The notes beneath the pieces were generated by a model, which saw only the letters and a program-made list of their open reading frames with translations, did not search any database and was not told the origin of the DNA. From the NCBI RefSeq assembly GCF_016863435.1, contig NZ_BOOW01000030.1:62001-126000 (forward strand): a stretch of 64,000 bases of DNA. Direction: 5' to 3'. Source of the DNA: Sinosporangium siamense. GTDB lineage: Bacteria; Actinomycetota; Actinomycetes; Streptosporangiales; Streptosporangiaceae. The translations under genes and the position numbers were made by a program. This document shows, one piece after another, positions 31,792 through 40,642 of this stretch (position 1 is the first letter of the stretch; every line of letters begins with the position of its first letter).

Positions 31792-33206
31792 TCGCTCGCT
31801 GGGTGAGGCGCAAACTCGAAGAGAAGCTGCGGGTCAGTCGCTGGGGGCTACGCAAGCTCGATGAACGGCTGCGGATCGCCTCCGTGGTGCGCGAAGCGGT
31901 GGCGAAGGTCTTCCCGGACCACTGGTCGTTCATGCTGGGCGAGATCGCGCTCTACGCCTTCGTCAGTCTGCTCCTCACCGGCACCTTCCTGGCCTTCTTC
32001 TTCGACCCGAGCAGCGGTGAACGGATCTACGCGGGCGACTACGCGGGGCTGCACAACTCGCGGGTCTCGGCGGCATACGCATCGGCGGTCGAGTTGAGCT
32101 TCGACGTCCGAGGCGGGCTGCTGGTTCGCCAGACCCACCACTGGGCCGCACTGATCTTCGTCGCGGCGATCGTCACGCACATGCTGCGCAACTTCTTCAC
32201 CGGCGCGTTCCGCCGACCGCGCGAGCTCAACTGGATCATCGGCGTGACCCTGCTCGTGCTGGCGATCGCCAACGGCTTCGCCGGCTATTCGCTGCCCGAC
32301 GATCTGCTCTCAGGCACCGGTCTGCGGATCGCGAACTCCATCGCCCTGTCGATGCCCATAGTGGGGACGTGGGCGGCTTTCCTGCTGTTCGGTGGCGAGT
32401 TCCCCGGGGAGTCGATCATTCCCCGGTTGTACATCCTGCATGTTTTGCTCCTGCCCGGCCTCATCGCCGCGCTCATCGGGGCGCACATGGGGATCCTGAT
32501 CCGGCAGAAGCACACGCACTTCGCCGGCCCCGGGCGCAACGACCACAATGTGGTCGGCTCGAAGATGTGGCCGACCTACGCGTTCCGCTCTTTCGCCCTG
32601 CTGAGTGCTCTGTTCGCGGTGACGTTCGCGCTGGGCGGCCTGGTGCAGATCAACCCGGTGTGGTTGTGGGGGCCCTTCGATCCGGGCACGGCCAGCGCCC
32701 CGGCACAGCCCGACTGGTTCATGGGCTGGCTCGAAGGCGCGCTGCGGCTCTACCCCCCGATCGAGTTCACCGTGTTCGGCTATCTCGTCCCGGCTCCTTT
32801 TGTGCCAGGGGTGCTGCTGCCAGGTCTCACGTTCGCGATCATGTATGTCTGGCCGTGGCTGGACCGCCTGATCACGAAGGACCGCGCGGCCCACCACCTG
32901 CTCGACCGTCCACGCCACTCCCCGGCCCGGATGGCCGTCGGCGTATGGGCTCTGTCCTTCTACGGCCTCCTGCTGCTCGCGGGCAGCGACGACGTGCTGG
33001 CCGACCTGATGGGCCTTCCGGTGTTGACCGTCATGAAGACCATGCGCATTGTGGTGATCGTCGTCCCGTTCCTCTTCGCGGCAGCCGCTTATGCCCTCGC
33101 CCGCGCGCTGCGGGCCAACCCGGAGCAGCGGTTGTCGGGCCTGCGGTGGAAACAGATCCGCAAGAGCGACGTCGTGGAGGAGGAGACGCGCCATGGAGGG
33201 TCCTGA
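31788..33206 (+). CDS. qcrB: Cytochrome b subunit of cytochrome bcc complex (QcrB)
   Basis: A 472-residue cytochrome b. Haem His pairs are in 'RQTHHWAALIFVAAIVTHMLRNFF' and 'LHVLLLPGLIAALIGAHMGIL'. The Qo motif is PDW ('AQPDWFMGWLEGALRLYPP'), the actinobacterial form of PEW. It is about 70 residues shorter than usual actinobacterial QcrB. The N-terminus is a basic amphipathic helix. It oxidises quinol and feeds QcrA and QcrC, and overlaps the following small gene by 14 bases. Confidence 0.93.
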   Translation: MIARWVRRKLEEKLRVSRWGLRKLDERLRIASVVREAVAKVFPDHWSFMLGEIALYAFVSLLLTGTFLAFFFDPSSGERIYAGDYAGLHNSRVSAAYASAVELSFDVRGGLLVRQTHHWAALIFVAAIVTHMLRNFFTGAFRRPRELNWIIGVTLLVLAIANGFAGYSLPDDLLSGTGLRIANSIALSMPIVGTWAAFLLFGGEFPGESIIPRLYILHVLLLPGLIAALIGAHMGILIRQKHTHFAGPGRNDHNVVGSKMWPTYAFRSFALLSALFAVTFALGGLVQINPVWLWGPFDPGTASAPAQPDWFMGWLEGALRLYPPIEFTVFGYLVPAPFVPGVLLPGLTFAIMYVWPWLDRLITKDRAAHHLLDRPRHSPARMAVGVWALSFYGLLLLAGSDDVLADLMGLPVLTVMKTMRIVVIVVPFLFAAAAYALARALRANPEQRLSGLRWKQIRKSDVVEEETRHGGS

Positions 33207-33504
33207 GCGCGTGGAGGTCTGGCCGACCGAGGAAGGCCGCTGGCGGTGGCGATATGTCGGACATGTCGTCTTGTTGAGCAACATGGACTACTTGAGCGTG
33301 GAGGAGTGCGAGCACAGCGCGCGCACCGCATACCCGGACCTTCCGCTCAAACACCTGGACGGAGAAAGGCCCTCGCAGAGCGGGAAACCCTCGCGGGCCA
33401 CACGCGTCTTCCACCGCGTCTACCGGCTGCTGCGGTTTGGCATGCTCTGCTATGTCCTACTCCAACTGCTGAAACGTGGGCTGCGGTCAAGCCGGCGGAT
33501 ATGA
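33193..33504 (+). CDS. 103-residue protein at the end of the bcc operon
   Basis: ATG 33193 lies inside the qcrB end, behind GAGGAGGAGACG. The protein opens with a Trp/Arg-rich beta segment ('VWPTEEGRWRWRYVGHVVLLSNMDYLSVEECEHSAR'). This loosely recalls the DUF1508 fold (G.WRWR.V, then residues with a Ser and a Cys-containing helix). It ends with a helix 'VYRLLRFGMLCYVLLQLL' and a basic tail, so it is probably membrane-anchored. I do not recognise a function. Coupling to qcrB suggests a link to the complex. Confidence 0.6.
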   Translation: MEGPERVEVWPTEEGRWRWRYVGHVVLLSNMDYLSVEECEHSARTAYPDLPLKHLDGERPSQSGKPSRATRVFHRVYRLLRFGMLCYVLLQLLKRGLRSSRRI

Positions 33505-33651
33505 GGCACCGGTCAGCAGGCGGGCCACATGCGCGGAGTTGGCCGCGAGCGTCTTCTTGACCTTGCCGGTGGTGTCAGGCTTCGGACCGGCCTGGTCGTT
33601 GAGTTTCCCCGACGCCAGCTTAAATCTTGCTTTTCTGGATGCGTCGGCCAT
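33487..33651 (-). CDS. Small lysine-rich protein (uncertain)
   Basis: A 54-codon frame from ATG 33651: 'MADASRKARFKLASGKLND' with a following 'GKVKKTLAANSAHVARLLTGAS'. It is basic and probably helical, and its 3' half has the high-GC third-position bias of real genes. It overlaps the end of the preceding plus-strand gene by 18 bases and lacks a good ribosome site. It is divergent from the hemerythrin promoter. It could be a small DNA-binding or stress protein, or chance. Confidence 0.35.
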   Translation of the reverse strand: MADASRKARFKLASGKLNDQAGPKPDTTGKVKKTLAANSAHVARLLTGASYPPA

Positions 33652-33674
33652 GCCGTACACCGGTGTGACCTGGG

Positions 33675-33699
33675 GTTTTTCATGGGGAAAGGGGGGTAT
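33675..33699 (+). promoter_or_regulatory. Sigma-B/SigF-type promoter of the hemerythrin gene
   Basis: GTTT (33675-33678), 15 bases, GGGTAT (33694-33699): a full match to the actinobacterial general-stress promoter GTTT-N14-16-GGGTAT. It lies 162 bases before the hemerythrin ATG. The same block, with a 16-base spacer, occurs at 3670-3645 before the deleted paralogue. Confidence 0.7.
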
Positions 33700-33860
33700 G
33701 GCCATCTGCCTGTGAGGGCGGAGAGTGTGGCCGGGAGATTTCCGCGCCATTGAATGCGCTGCCGGTCGCGGCTGTGGAAGCGGAACCGTGGAAGCGGCTC
33801 GCGAGCAAGAAGGCCATAGCCGCGCGCCCCAAGAAAACACGTGCGAAAGGAAGATTTTCC

Positions 33861-34430
33861 ATGACCACACCCCACGACACCGATCTGATCTCGGTCCTGA
33901 CCCAGGACCACCGGGAAGTCGAGGAGATGTTCGCCGAGCTGGAGCGGATAGGCACCGGCGACCTCGAACGCCGGCAGAAGCTCACCGAGAAGGTCATCAT
34001 CGAACTGGTCCGCCACTCGGTCGCCGAGGAAGCGTACCTCTACCCTGCGGCCCGCGAGCTGCTACCCGACGGCGACGAGATCGCCGATCGGGAACTGGCG
34101 GAACACGCCGAGGCCGAGAAGACGATGAAGCACTTGGAGGAGATCGACGTCAAGGACGCCGAGCACGTCACGGCCCTGAACCGGCTGATGCGCGAGGTCC
34201 GCCAGCATGTGCAGGAGGAGGAGTTCGAGCTGTTCCCGCAGTTGCGCCGGCACGCGACTTCTGAACGGCTGGCCGAGCTCGGCGAGAAGGTCGAGGCGAT
34301 AAAGGACCTCGCCCCCACCCGACCGCATCCCGCCACGCCGCAGAGCCCGACGGCCCAGAAACTTCTCGGCCCGCTCACCGGCCTGGTGGACCGCATGCGT
34401 GACACGATCAGCGGCCGCGGCAAGGACTGA
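33861..34430 (+). CDS. Hemerythrin HHE-domain protein
   Basis: A 189-residue protein with a four-helix di-iron hemerythrin domain in residues 8-140. Iron ligand candidates are 'LTQDHREVEEMF', 'ELVRHSVAEEAYLYP', 'ELAEHAEAEKTMKHL' and 'MREVRQHVQEEEFELFPQL'. A linker rich in Pro/Thr and a conserved tail 'LLGPLTGLVDRMRDTISGRGKD' follow. Such proteins bind O2, NO or peroxide or store iron under stress. ATG 33861 has AAAGGAAG before it. A sigma-B-like promoter upstream suggests stress induction. The tail is duplicated at 3544-3600. Confidence 0.88.
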   Translation: MTTPHDTDLISVLTQDHREVEEMFAELERIGTGDLERRQKLTEKVIIELVRHSVAEEAYLYPAARELLPDGDEIADRELAEHAEAEKTMKHLEEIDVKDAEHVTALNRLMREVRQHVQEEEFELFPQLRRHATSERLAELGEKVEAIKDLAPTRPHPATPQSPTAQKLLGPLTGLVDRMRDTISGRGKD

Positions 34431-34539
34431 ACGTTCTCTACGACGGTCCAGGAATCGGCCCTCAAGGGGCGGGTACCGGGGTTCGTCATAACCGATGCGG
34501 CATTCGCGGCATCGGACAAGCGAGAGGAGAGGGGCACCC

Positions 34540-35004
34540 ATGAGCACCATCACCCAATCCGTCGACGTCGCCGTCCCCGTGCGCACCGCATACAACCAGT
34601 GGACCCAGTTCGAGTCCTTCCCAGAGTTCATGGAGGGCGTGGAGTCGATCAGACAAGAGTCCGACACCATGACCCATTGGAAGATCAAGGTCGGTCCTGC
34701 GGAGCGCGAGTTCGACGCCCGCATCACCGAGCAGCACCCCGACGAGCGCATCGCGTGGTCCTCGGTCGAGGGGCCCAAGCACGCCGGCGTGGTCACCTTC
34801 CACCGGCTCGACGAGGGCCACACCCGCGTCAACCTGCAACTCGACACCGATCCCGAGGGATTCGTGGAGAACGTGGCGGACGCCACAGGCATCCTGTCAC
34901 GCCGCGTCAAAGGCGATCTCAAGCGATTCGCGGAGTTCATCGAGCAGCGTGGCGAGGAAAGCGGTAGCTGGCGGGGCGACGTTCCGCCCTCGCCTACCCT
35001 GTGA
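34540..35004 (+). CDS. SRPBCC (START-like, cyclase/dehydrase) family protein
   Basis: A 154-residue hydrophobic-cavity protein. Family features are the start 'ITQSVDVAVPVRTAYNQWTQFESFPEFMEGVESIRQ', the central 'ARITEQHPDERIAWSSVEG' and the C-terminal long helix 'VKGDLKRFAEFIEQRG'. Single SRPBCC proteins of this kind occur in actinomycete stress clusters near hemerythrin and CsbD genes, and ligands are unknown. GAGAGGAGAGGGG precedes ATG 34540. The following 268 bases hold no feature I recognise. Confidence 0.8.
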   Translation: MSTITQSVDVAVPVRTAYNQWTQFESFPEFMEGVESIRQESDTMTHWKIKVGPAEREFDARITEQHPDERIAWSSVEGPKHAGVVTFHRLDEGHTRVNLQLDTDPEGFVENVADATGILSRRVKGDLKRFAEFIEQRGEESGSWRGDVPPSPTL

Positions 35005-35272
35005 GACCTGATCACGCGACAGGTTCGGCCTGGGGAGCGGATCCGCGACAAGTTCAGCCAGAGGGCGGAACATCCGGATCCGGCTGTCGGCCCTGGCACC
35101 GTCGGGCTTGGTCATCTCTATGACCTGGCCCGGCAGGTAGCCGTTGGAGGCCCCAGTCAATGACTCAATGCTCTCTGGGGCTTATACCTGCACAAAAGGG
35201 GCATGGCATGACTTGTCGGGCTGGCAGATGCGGTCTCACGACGGGCCCTTCTGCGGACGATCGGAGGTTGAG

Positions 35273-35527
35273 ATGGAGGAGCGGGCACCTCGACGCCGCG
35301 CCCAAGCCACAGCCACCCCGCGCGATGTGGCGCATGTGCGACTGGGGTCTTTCGCACTGGTGTTCCTGTTCGCCTTCGGGCTGTTGTCTATCTTGATCAG
35401 GCAATGGTGGTTGACCGCCATCATGGGGGTGCTCATCTTGGCGGTGAGCGTCGACATCGCTCTCGCCGTACGCCGCCAGGGCCGTCTTGACGATCCCTCC
35501 TCGCCGGACGAGGAAGGCGAGGTGTGA
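35273..35527 (+). CDS. Small two-helix membrane protein
   Basis: An 84-residue protein. A basic N-terminus (ERAPRRRAQATATPRDVAHVR) is followed by two helices ('LGSFALVFLFAFGLLSILI' and 'WWLTAIMGVLILAVSVDIALAV') and an acidic tail (DPSSPDEEGEV). The layout resembles DUF6343-type actinobacterial proteins, but that is a guess from topology. CGGAGG lies just before ATG 35273. Confidence 0.6.
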   Translation: MEERAPRRRAQATATPRDVAHVRLGSFALVFLFAFGLLSILIRQWWLTAIMGVLILAVSVDIALAVRRQGRLDDPSSPDEEGEV

Positions 35528-35627
35528 AAACCGGATAGGGCCTTGACCGCAGGCGCCGTTTCGCCTCCCCGGCGCCGGGCAGGTCCCATGGTCAGGGGCC
35601 GCAGCACCGAACACAGGGGGATTTATC

Positions 35628-35921
35628 ATGATCGGCATGCTACGCAAATGCGGAGTGACATCGCAGATGATGTACACCGCCGGAATGGCCTCGATCGGCC
35701 TTTCGGGGCTCGCCTGGCTGGCCTCTCGGACAATGGAGGAAGCCGGCCAGGGCCGGGCCGACCGGTGGGGGATCTTCATCGGCGAATGGGTCCCCGCTCT
35801 GTTCGCGATCGGGGTGGCGCTGCGCCTCGAGGAGATACAGGGCACACCTGTCGAGCGGCGCGCCAAGCACCCGCATAAGGCCGAAGAGCCGCAGGAGGCC
35901 GCCGTCCACGCCGGCGTCTAA
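35628..35921 (+). CDS. 97-residue membrane-associated protein
   Basis: ATG 35628 follows GGGGG at eight bases. The product has two moderately hydrophobic helices ('SQMMYTAGMASIGLSGLAWLAS' and 'GEWVPALFAIGVALRL') separated by a charged loop, then a His/Glu-rich tail (KHPHKAEEPQEAAVHAGV). I recognise no family. The context is a run of small stress-type membrane genes. Confidence 0.55.
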   Translation: MIGMLRKCGVTSQMMYTAGMASIGLSGLAWLASRTMEEAGQGRADRWGIFIGEWVPALFAIGVALRLEEIQGTPVERRAKHPHKAEEPQEAAVHAGV

Positions 35922-36273
35922 CCGGAAACCGGACGCCGGAATCCGGCGGCGGTGCTCGCCCCAGGGCATTTCCGGGGAACAACTGCGGTCGGGGCGGCTC
36001 TGCGACGTTTCAGCCCCTTGCCCAGAAGAAGGACTCAGATTTCACCTGAAACACCGCAGGCCAGCTTTTGGCGGGCTCCATACCCGACCCATACATAGCG
36101 CATGCATCGTCGCTGATCTGCGGGGTAGCCCTACGCATGATCGCGGGTGACCGCGCACGCGTCACCGGAACTCGCCGTGAGCGGTCGGGCTGGCTCGCCG
36201 CGGCGCGGGCGGCCGGGGCCTGGACGGGATGCCCTCCTCGGCATCGCATTGTGAGCATTGAAGGGAAGATGCG
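35922..36273. other. 352-base gap before the second ctaD
   Basis: No gene recognised. A short CGCCGG/CCGGCG stem at 35934-35948 may end the preceding transcript. GAAGGGAAG just before 36274 is the ctaD ribosome site. No convincing -35/-10 pair was seen. Confidence 0.4.
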
Positions 36274-37959
36274 ATGACCGGCGTGCGCCCGTCGCCTCCC
36301 CCCACCGCGCCGACCGGCAGGGCGACCGGAGGCCGGCTGGCCTCGGTGTTGTCCACCACTGACCACAAGGTCATCGGCTACATGTACCTCATCGCCTCGT
36401 TCGTGTTCTTCCTCATAGCCGGCTTGATGGCGATGGCGATGCGGGCCGAGCTGGCCCATCCGGGACTCCAGCTCGTCAGCGCCGAGCAGTACAACCAGCT
36501 CTTCACCATGCACGGCGCGATCATGATGCTGCTGTTCGCCACCCCGTTGTTCGCCGGCTTCGCCAACGTGATCATGCCTCTGCAGATCGGGTCTCCCGAT
36601 GTGGCCTTCCCTCGGCTGAACATGGTCAGTTTCTGGCTTTTCCTATTCGGGGGGCTGATCGCGGTGGCCGGGTTCGCCACTCCGCACGGGGCGGCGTCTT
36701 TCGGCTGGTTCGCCTACACGCCGCTGTCGACCGCGGCTTTCTCGCCCTCGATCGGCGGGGATCTGTGGATCATGGGCCTGGCGATGGCGGGCGTGGGGAC
36801 GGTCCTCGGGTCGGTCAACTTCATCACCACGATCATCTGCCTGCGTGCGCCCGGGATGACCATGTTCCGGATGCCGATCTTCACCTGGAACACCCTGCTC
36901 ACCGCGGTTCTGGTGCTACTGGCCTTTCCCGTGCTGACCGCGGCGCTGATGGCGCTCGTGCTCGACCGCAAGGTCGGCACGCACATCTACCACCCCGGCA
37001 CAGGAGGGGCGTTGCTGTGGCAGCACCTGTTCTGGTTCTTCGGGCACCCGGAGGTCTACATCATCGCGTTGCCCTTCTTCGGCATCGTGACCGAGGTGCT
37101 GCCCGTGTTCAGCCGCAAACCGCTGTTCGGCTATCTCGGCCTGGTCGCCGCCACCATCGCGATCGCGGGGCTGTCGATGACCGTGTGGGCGCACCATATG
37201 TTCGCCACCGGTCATGTGCTTCTGCCGTTCTTCTCGTTCATGACCTTTCTGATCGCGGTGCCGACCGGGGTGAAGTTCTTCAACTGGATCGGCACCATAT
37301 GGCGGGGGCACCTGAGCTTTGAGACGGCCATGCTGTTCTCGATCGGATTTCTGATCACCTTCCTGCTGGGCGGGCTGACCGGGGTCATCCTCGCCTCGCC
37401 GCCGCTGGACTTCCCCATCACCGACACCTATTTCGTGGTGGCCCACTTCCACTACGTGGTTTTCGGCACGGTGGTGTTCGCGATGTTCGCGGGGTTCTAC
37501 TTCTGGTGGCCGAAGATGACCGGCAAGATGCTCAACGAGCCGCTGGGCAAGGTGCACTTCTGGATGTTGTTCATCGGTTTCCACACCACGTTCCTCGTGC
37601 ACCACTGGCTCGGCGTCATCGGATTTCCGCGCCGCTATGCCGATTACAGCCCGGTGGACGGGTTCACCGGGCTCAACCTTCTCTCCTCGATCGGCGCGGC
37701 GGTTCTGGGGTTGTCCACGCTGCCGTTCCTCTACAACGTGTGGCACACCGCCAGGAAGGGGAAGCGGGTGGAGGTGGACGATCCGTGGGGGTTCGGCAAT
37801 TCGCTGGAGTGGGCGACGTCATGCCCGCCGCCCCGGCACAATTTCACCTCGATCCCGCGCATCCGCTCCGAGCGCCCCGCCTTTGATCTGCACCACCCCT
37901 ATTACACGGCCGCCCCGCCGTCCCGCAGACACCCCGAGGAGCCGGAACCCGGCCGGTAG
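36274..37959 (+). CDS. ctaD: Cytochrome c oxidase subunit I (stand-alone aa3 type)
   Basis: A 561-residue subunit I of usual actinobacterial length. It has '[12 protein letters not shown]' (low-spin haem His), '[14 protein letters not shown]' (CuB His, D-channel Glu present), 'WAHHMF' and '[18 protein letters not shown]'. It is not flanked by other oxidase genes, as is common for the housekeeping aa3 ctaD of actinomycetes whose partners lie with qcrCAB elsewhere. It differs from the caa3 copy at 25985 in lacking the C-terminal extension. Confidence 0.94.
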   Translation: MTGVRPSPPPTAPTGRATGGRLASVLSTTDHKVIGYMYLIASFVFFLIAGLMAMAMRAELAHPGLQLVSAEQYNQLFTMHGAIMMLLFATPLFAGFANVIMPLQIGSPDVAFPRLNMVSFWLFLFGGLIAVAGFATPHGAASFGWFAYTPLSTAAFSPSIGGDLWIMGLAMAGVGTVLGSVNFITTIICLRAPGMTMFRMPIFTWNTLLTAVLVLLAFPVLTAALMALVLDRKVGTHIYHPGTGGALLWQHLFWFFGHPEVYIIALPFFGIVTEVLPVFSRKPLFGYLGLVAATIAIAGLSMTVWAHHMFATGHVLLPFFSFMTFLIAVPTGVKFFNWIGTIWRGHLSFETAMLFSIGFLITFLLGGLTGVILASPPLDFPITDTYFVVAHFHYVVFGTVVFAMFAGFYFWWPKMTGKMLNEPLGKVHFWMLFIGFHTTFLVHHWLGVIGFPRRYADYSPVDGFTGLNLLSSIGAAVLGLSTLPFLYNVWHTARKGKRVEVDDPWGFGNSLEWATSCPPPRHNFTSIPRIRSERPAFDLHHPYYTAAPPSRRHPEEPEPGR

Positions 37960-37977
37960 TCCTCCGGCGTACTCCCG

Positions 37978-38586
37978 TTACACGCGCAATGCCTGGGAGA
38001 CGCCGTCGACGGCACGCAGGATGCGGTGGCGTGCCCGATCGGAGTCCGGTTGTCCCGCATCAAGCCAGGCCATGATGCCCTCGATCGCCACCGTGGTCCC
38101 CAGGTTCGCCGCCCAGTCCACCCAAGCCGGACTCTCGGACTCGGTGGCCATGTGCGGGCGCAGCATCTCGACCATATTCGCCCGGAGACGGTCGATGTCC
38201 ACCCGGAAGCCGGGCTCCCGGGCGGCGTGGCGGAACAGCAGCCGGAAGCCGTCGGGGTCCTCTCCGGCCCACCTCATCATGCCCGGCACGCTCTCCTCGC
38301 CCAGGTCACCCTCCGCCGTGGCCGAGGCGTAAAGCCGCTCGGCCGCGCGGTCGATCACCGCCTGGTAGAGCTCGGTCTTCGAGGCGAAGTGCCGGTAAAG
38401 GATCATCTTGGTGACACCGGCCTCCGCGGCGACGTCGTCGAGACTCGTCGTGTTGAAGCCCCCTGAGCGGGTGAACGCCTTGGTCGCCGCCGCCAGGATC
38501 TGTTCGCGACGCTCCTCCCGCCGCATGCGCCGGACGGGCGGCGCGGCGGCACCCGTGGCCGGTTGCTCGGGGCGGTTCTGCGGCAT
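37978..38586 (-). CDS. TetR-family transcriptional repressor
   Basis: A 202-residue TetR-type regulator. The N-terminal HTH is 'REQILAAATKAFTRSGGFNTTSLDDVAAEAGVTKMILYRHFASKTELYQAV'. The C-terminal helical ligand domain is family-variable. ATG 38586 is chosen because GAGG lies at good spacing; ATG 38598 is possible. It is divergent from a DrrAB-type exporter, with an inverted repeat in between, so it probably represses that exporter and itself. Confidence 0.88.
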   Translation of the reverse strand: MPQNRPEQPATGAAAPPVRRMRREERREQILAAATKAFTRSGGFNTTSLDDVAAEAGVTKMILYRHFASKTELYQAVIDRAAERLYASATAEGDLGEESVPGMMRWAGEDPDGFRLLFRHAAREPGFRVDIDRLRANMVEMLRPHMATESESPAWVDWAANLGTTVAIEGIMAWLDAGQPDSDRARHRILRAVDGVSQALRV

Positions 38587-38654
38587 CTCTTCCCTCATGG
38601 CCGACGGCGAGGAACGCGACTTGAGTCTAGGTGATGCGGTCAGAAGGCCATCCC

Positions 38655-38687
38655 TCAAGTAAGTATACTTTGTGATATATAACTTGA
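38655..38687. promoter_or_regulatory. Operator-like inverted repeat between tetR and the ABC exporter
   Basis: TCAAGT (38655-38660) and ACTTGA (38682-38687) flank an AT-rich 21-base centre with further partial symmetry. The AT-rich patch stands out from the GC-rich surroundings and probably contains the -10 regions of both genes. Confidence 0.5.
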
Positions 38688-38725
38688 AGTAGACATAGGA
38701 AGCCTCGTTGAGAGGGCGTCATGAC

Positions 38726-39718
38726 ATGACACTCGCCACGCAGCACCGACCGCTGCGCGAATCCACCGACCTGGCCGTCCGCGTCGAGGGACTCGGCAAA
38801 CGCTACGGAGACACCGCCGCCCTCGACGGCTTCGATCTCGCGGTCCCCCGGGGCACCGTATGCGGCCTGCTCGGCCCCAACGGCGCGGGGAAGTCCACCG
38901 CCATCCGCATCCTGTGCACCCTTCTGCGGCCCGACTCCGGACGGGCCGAGGTCGACGGGTTCGACGTGGTGCGGCAGCCCATGCACGTGCGATACCGGAT
39001 CGGACTCGTCGGCCAGAACTCCGCGGTGGACGAGGTCCTCAGCACCCGCGCCAACCTGGAGATGTTCGGCCGGCTTTACCATCTGAGCCCCCGCGCGGCC
39101 CGTCGGCGGGCCGACGAGTTGCTGGCGCAGTTCGCACTCACGGAGCACGCCGATCAGTCGCCGCGTAAGTTCTCGGGTGGCATGCGCAGGCGGCTGGACC
39201 TCGCCGCCGGCATCATCATGTCCCCACCGGTGCTCTTCCTCGACGAGCCGACCGCCGCGCTGGACCCCGTCCACCGCAGCGACGTCTGGGCGGGGGTGCG
39301 CTCACTGGTGGCGCAGGGCACCACAGTGCTGCTTACCACCCACTACCTGGACGAGGCCGACCAGCTCGCCGATCACATCTCGGTCATCGACCACGGGCGC
39401 GTCATCGCCGAAGGCACCCCCGACGAGTTGAAGACGGCGCTCGGCGGCGACCAGCTGGACATCGTGCCGGCCGAATCCGCCGACCTGGGTGCGGCACGGG
39501 ACGTCCTGGCCCGTGTCACCGGCACCGAACCACAGGTGCACGAGGCCGCCCGCCGCCTCACCGTGCCGGTCCGCAACCGGGTGAACGCACTGACCGAGAC
39601 ATTGCGTGAGATGGAGTCGGCCGGACTGGCCGTCCATGACGTCGCCCTGCGCCGCCCGACGCTGGACGAGGTGTTCGTCCGGCTCACCGGGAACGCGCCC
39701 AGCCATGAATCCCCGTGA
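38726..39718 (+). CDS. DrrA-type drug exporter ATP-binding protein
   Basis: A 330-residue ABC ATPase. Walker A is GPNGAGKST, the Q-loop is in 'GLVGQNSAVDEVLS', the signature is 'KFSGGMRRRLD', Walker B 'VLFLDEPTAALD', H-loop 'LLTTHYLDEAD'. A DrrA C-terminal domain follows ('LREMESAGLAVHDVALRRPTLDEVFVRLTG'). Such proteins drive export of anthracyclines or lipids together with a DrrB permease, which follows 13 bases later. ATG 38726 is preferred over TTG 38708. Confidence 0.92.
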   Translation: MTLATQHRPLRESTDLAVRVEGLGKRYGDTAALDGFDLAVPRGTVCGLLGPNGAGKSTAIRILCTLLRPDSGRAEVDGFDVVRQPMHVRYRIGLVGQNSAVDEVLSTRANLEMFGRLYHLSPRAARRRADELLAQFALTEHADQSPRKFSGGMRRRLDLAAGIIMSPPVLFLDEPTAALDPVHRSDVWAGVRSLVAQGTTVLLTTHYLDEADQLADHISVIDHGRVIAEGTPDELKTALGGDQLDIVPAESADLGAARDVLARVTGTEPQVHEAARRLTVPVRNRVNALTETLREMESAGLAVHDVALRRPTLDEVFVRLTGNAPSHESP

Positions 39719-39731
39719 GGAAGTGCTCGCC

Positions 39732-40562
39732 ATGACGACCCTTTCCGTCAAACAACCGCCCACCGACCTCGCCGGCCGGCTGAGCCGGGCAGTGCTCGAC
39801 AGCGCGACCATGACACGACGCAACCTCATCTACTGGCTGCGCTCCCCTGACGAGGTCGTCGGCGGACTGGCCTTTCCGATCGTTTCGGTGCTGCTGTTCG
39901 GTTTCGTCTTCGGCAGCGCGATGACCGTGCCGGGCGGCGGCGACTACCGCGAGTTCCTGATGCCGGGCCTGTTCGGCATGACGATGGTCTTCGGGCTCGT
40001 GGTCACCGCCACGGCCATGGTCTCCGACACCTCCCGAGGGGTGACCGACCGGTTCCGCTCGATGCCGATCGCACCGTCAGCCGTGGTCGCCGGGCGCAGC
40101 CTCGCGGACATGATCCGGGCCTGCGCCGACCTGGCCGCACTCATCGGCTGCGGCCTCCTGGTCGGCTGGCGCGCCCGGGGCGGCGTGCTGGAGTTCGCCG
40201 CCGCGCTCGGTCTGCTGCTTCTGCTGCGCTTCGCCCTGATCTGGGTTGGCATCTACATCGGACTGCTGTTGCGCAGCCAGGAAGGTGTGAGCGTCCTGTT
40301 CCCCATGGTGCTGCCGTTCGCGATGATCGCCAACACCTTCGTCTCCCCGACGATGATGCCAAACTGGCTGGGGTTCATCGCCGACCTGAACCCCATGTCT
40401 GCCACCGTCGCCGCAATCCGCGAGCTATTTGGCAACCCGGGTCTGGGCGGGGAGACATGGCTCGCCCAGAACGCCATCTTGCTGGCCGCGGCATGGCCAC
40501 TGGCCATCATCGCGATCTTCTTCCCCCTATCGGTGCACCGCTACCGCCACCTGAGCCGCTAA
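39732..40562 (+). CDS. DrrB-type ABC-2 permease
   Basis: A 276-residue ABC-2 membrane protein with six helices. Typical segments are 'TRRNLIYWLRSPDEVVGGLAFPIVSVLLFGFVFG', 'YREFLMPGLFGMTMVFG', 'TDRFRSMPIAPSAVVAGRSLADM' and 'IADLNPMSATVAAIRELFG'. It pairs with the ATPase upstream. An in-frame ATG at 39705 inside the ATPase end is an alternative start, but GAGG before 39732 fits better. A strong hairpin follows. Confidence 0.9.
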   Translation: MTTLSVKQPPTDLAGRLSRAVLDSATMTRRNLIYWLRSPDEVVGGLAFPIVSVLLFGFVFGSAMTVPGGGDYREFLMPGLFGMTMVFGLVVTATAMVSDTSRGVTDRFRSMPIAPSAVVAGRSLADMIRACADLAALIGCGLLVGWRARGGVLEFAAALGLLLLLRFALIWVGIYIGLLLRSQEGVSVLFPMVLPFAMIANTFVSPTMMPNWLGFIADLNPMSATVAAIRELFGNPGLGGETWLAQNAILLAAAWPLAIIAIFFPLSVHRYRHLSR

Positions 40563-40587
40563 GCGAACTCGTACGGAGCGATCCCCA

Positions 40588-40638
40588 AGAGCCGCCGTCG
40601 CAGCCTCTTGTGCCCGGCAGGCTGCGACGACCGGCTCT
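40588..40638. terminator. Bidirectional terminator hairpin
   Basis: Arms of 19 and 20 bases (AGAGCCGCCGTCGCAGCCT; its partner has a 1-base internal-loop difference) are separated by 12 bases between the convergent exporter and serine-hydrolase genes. No T tract. Confidence 0.7.
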
Positions 40639-40642
40639 CTGC

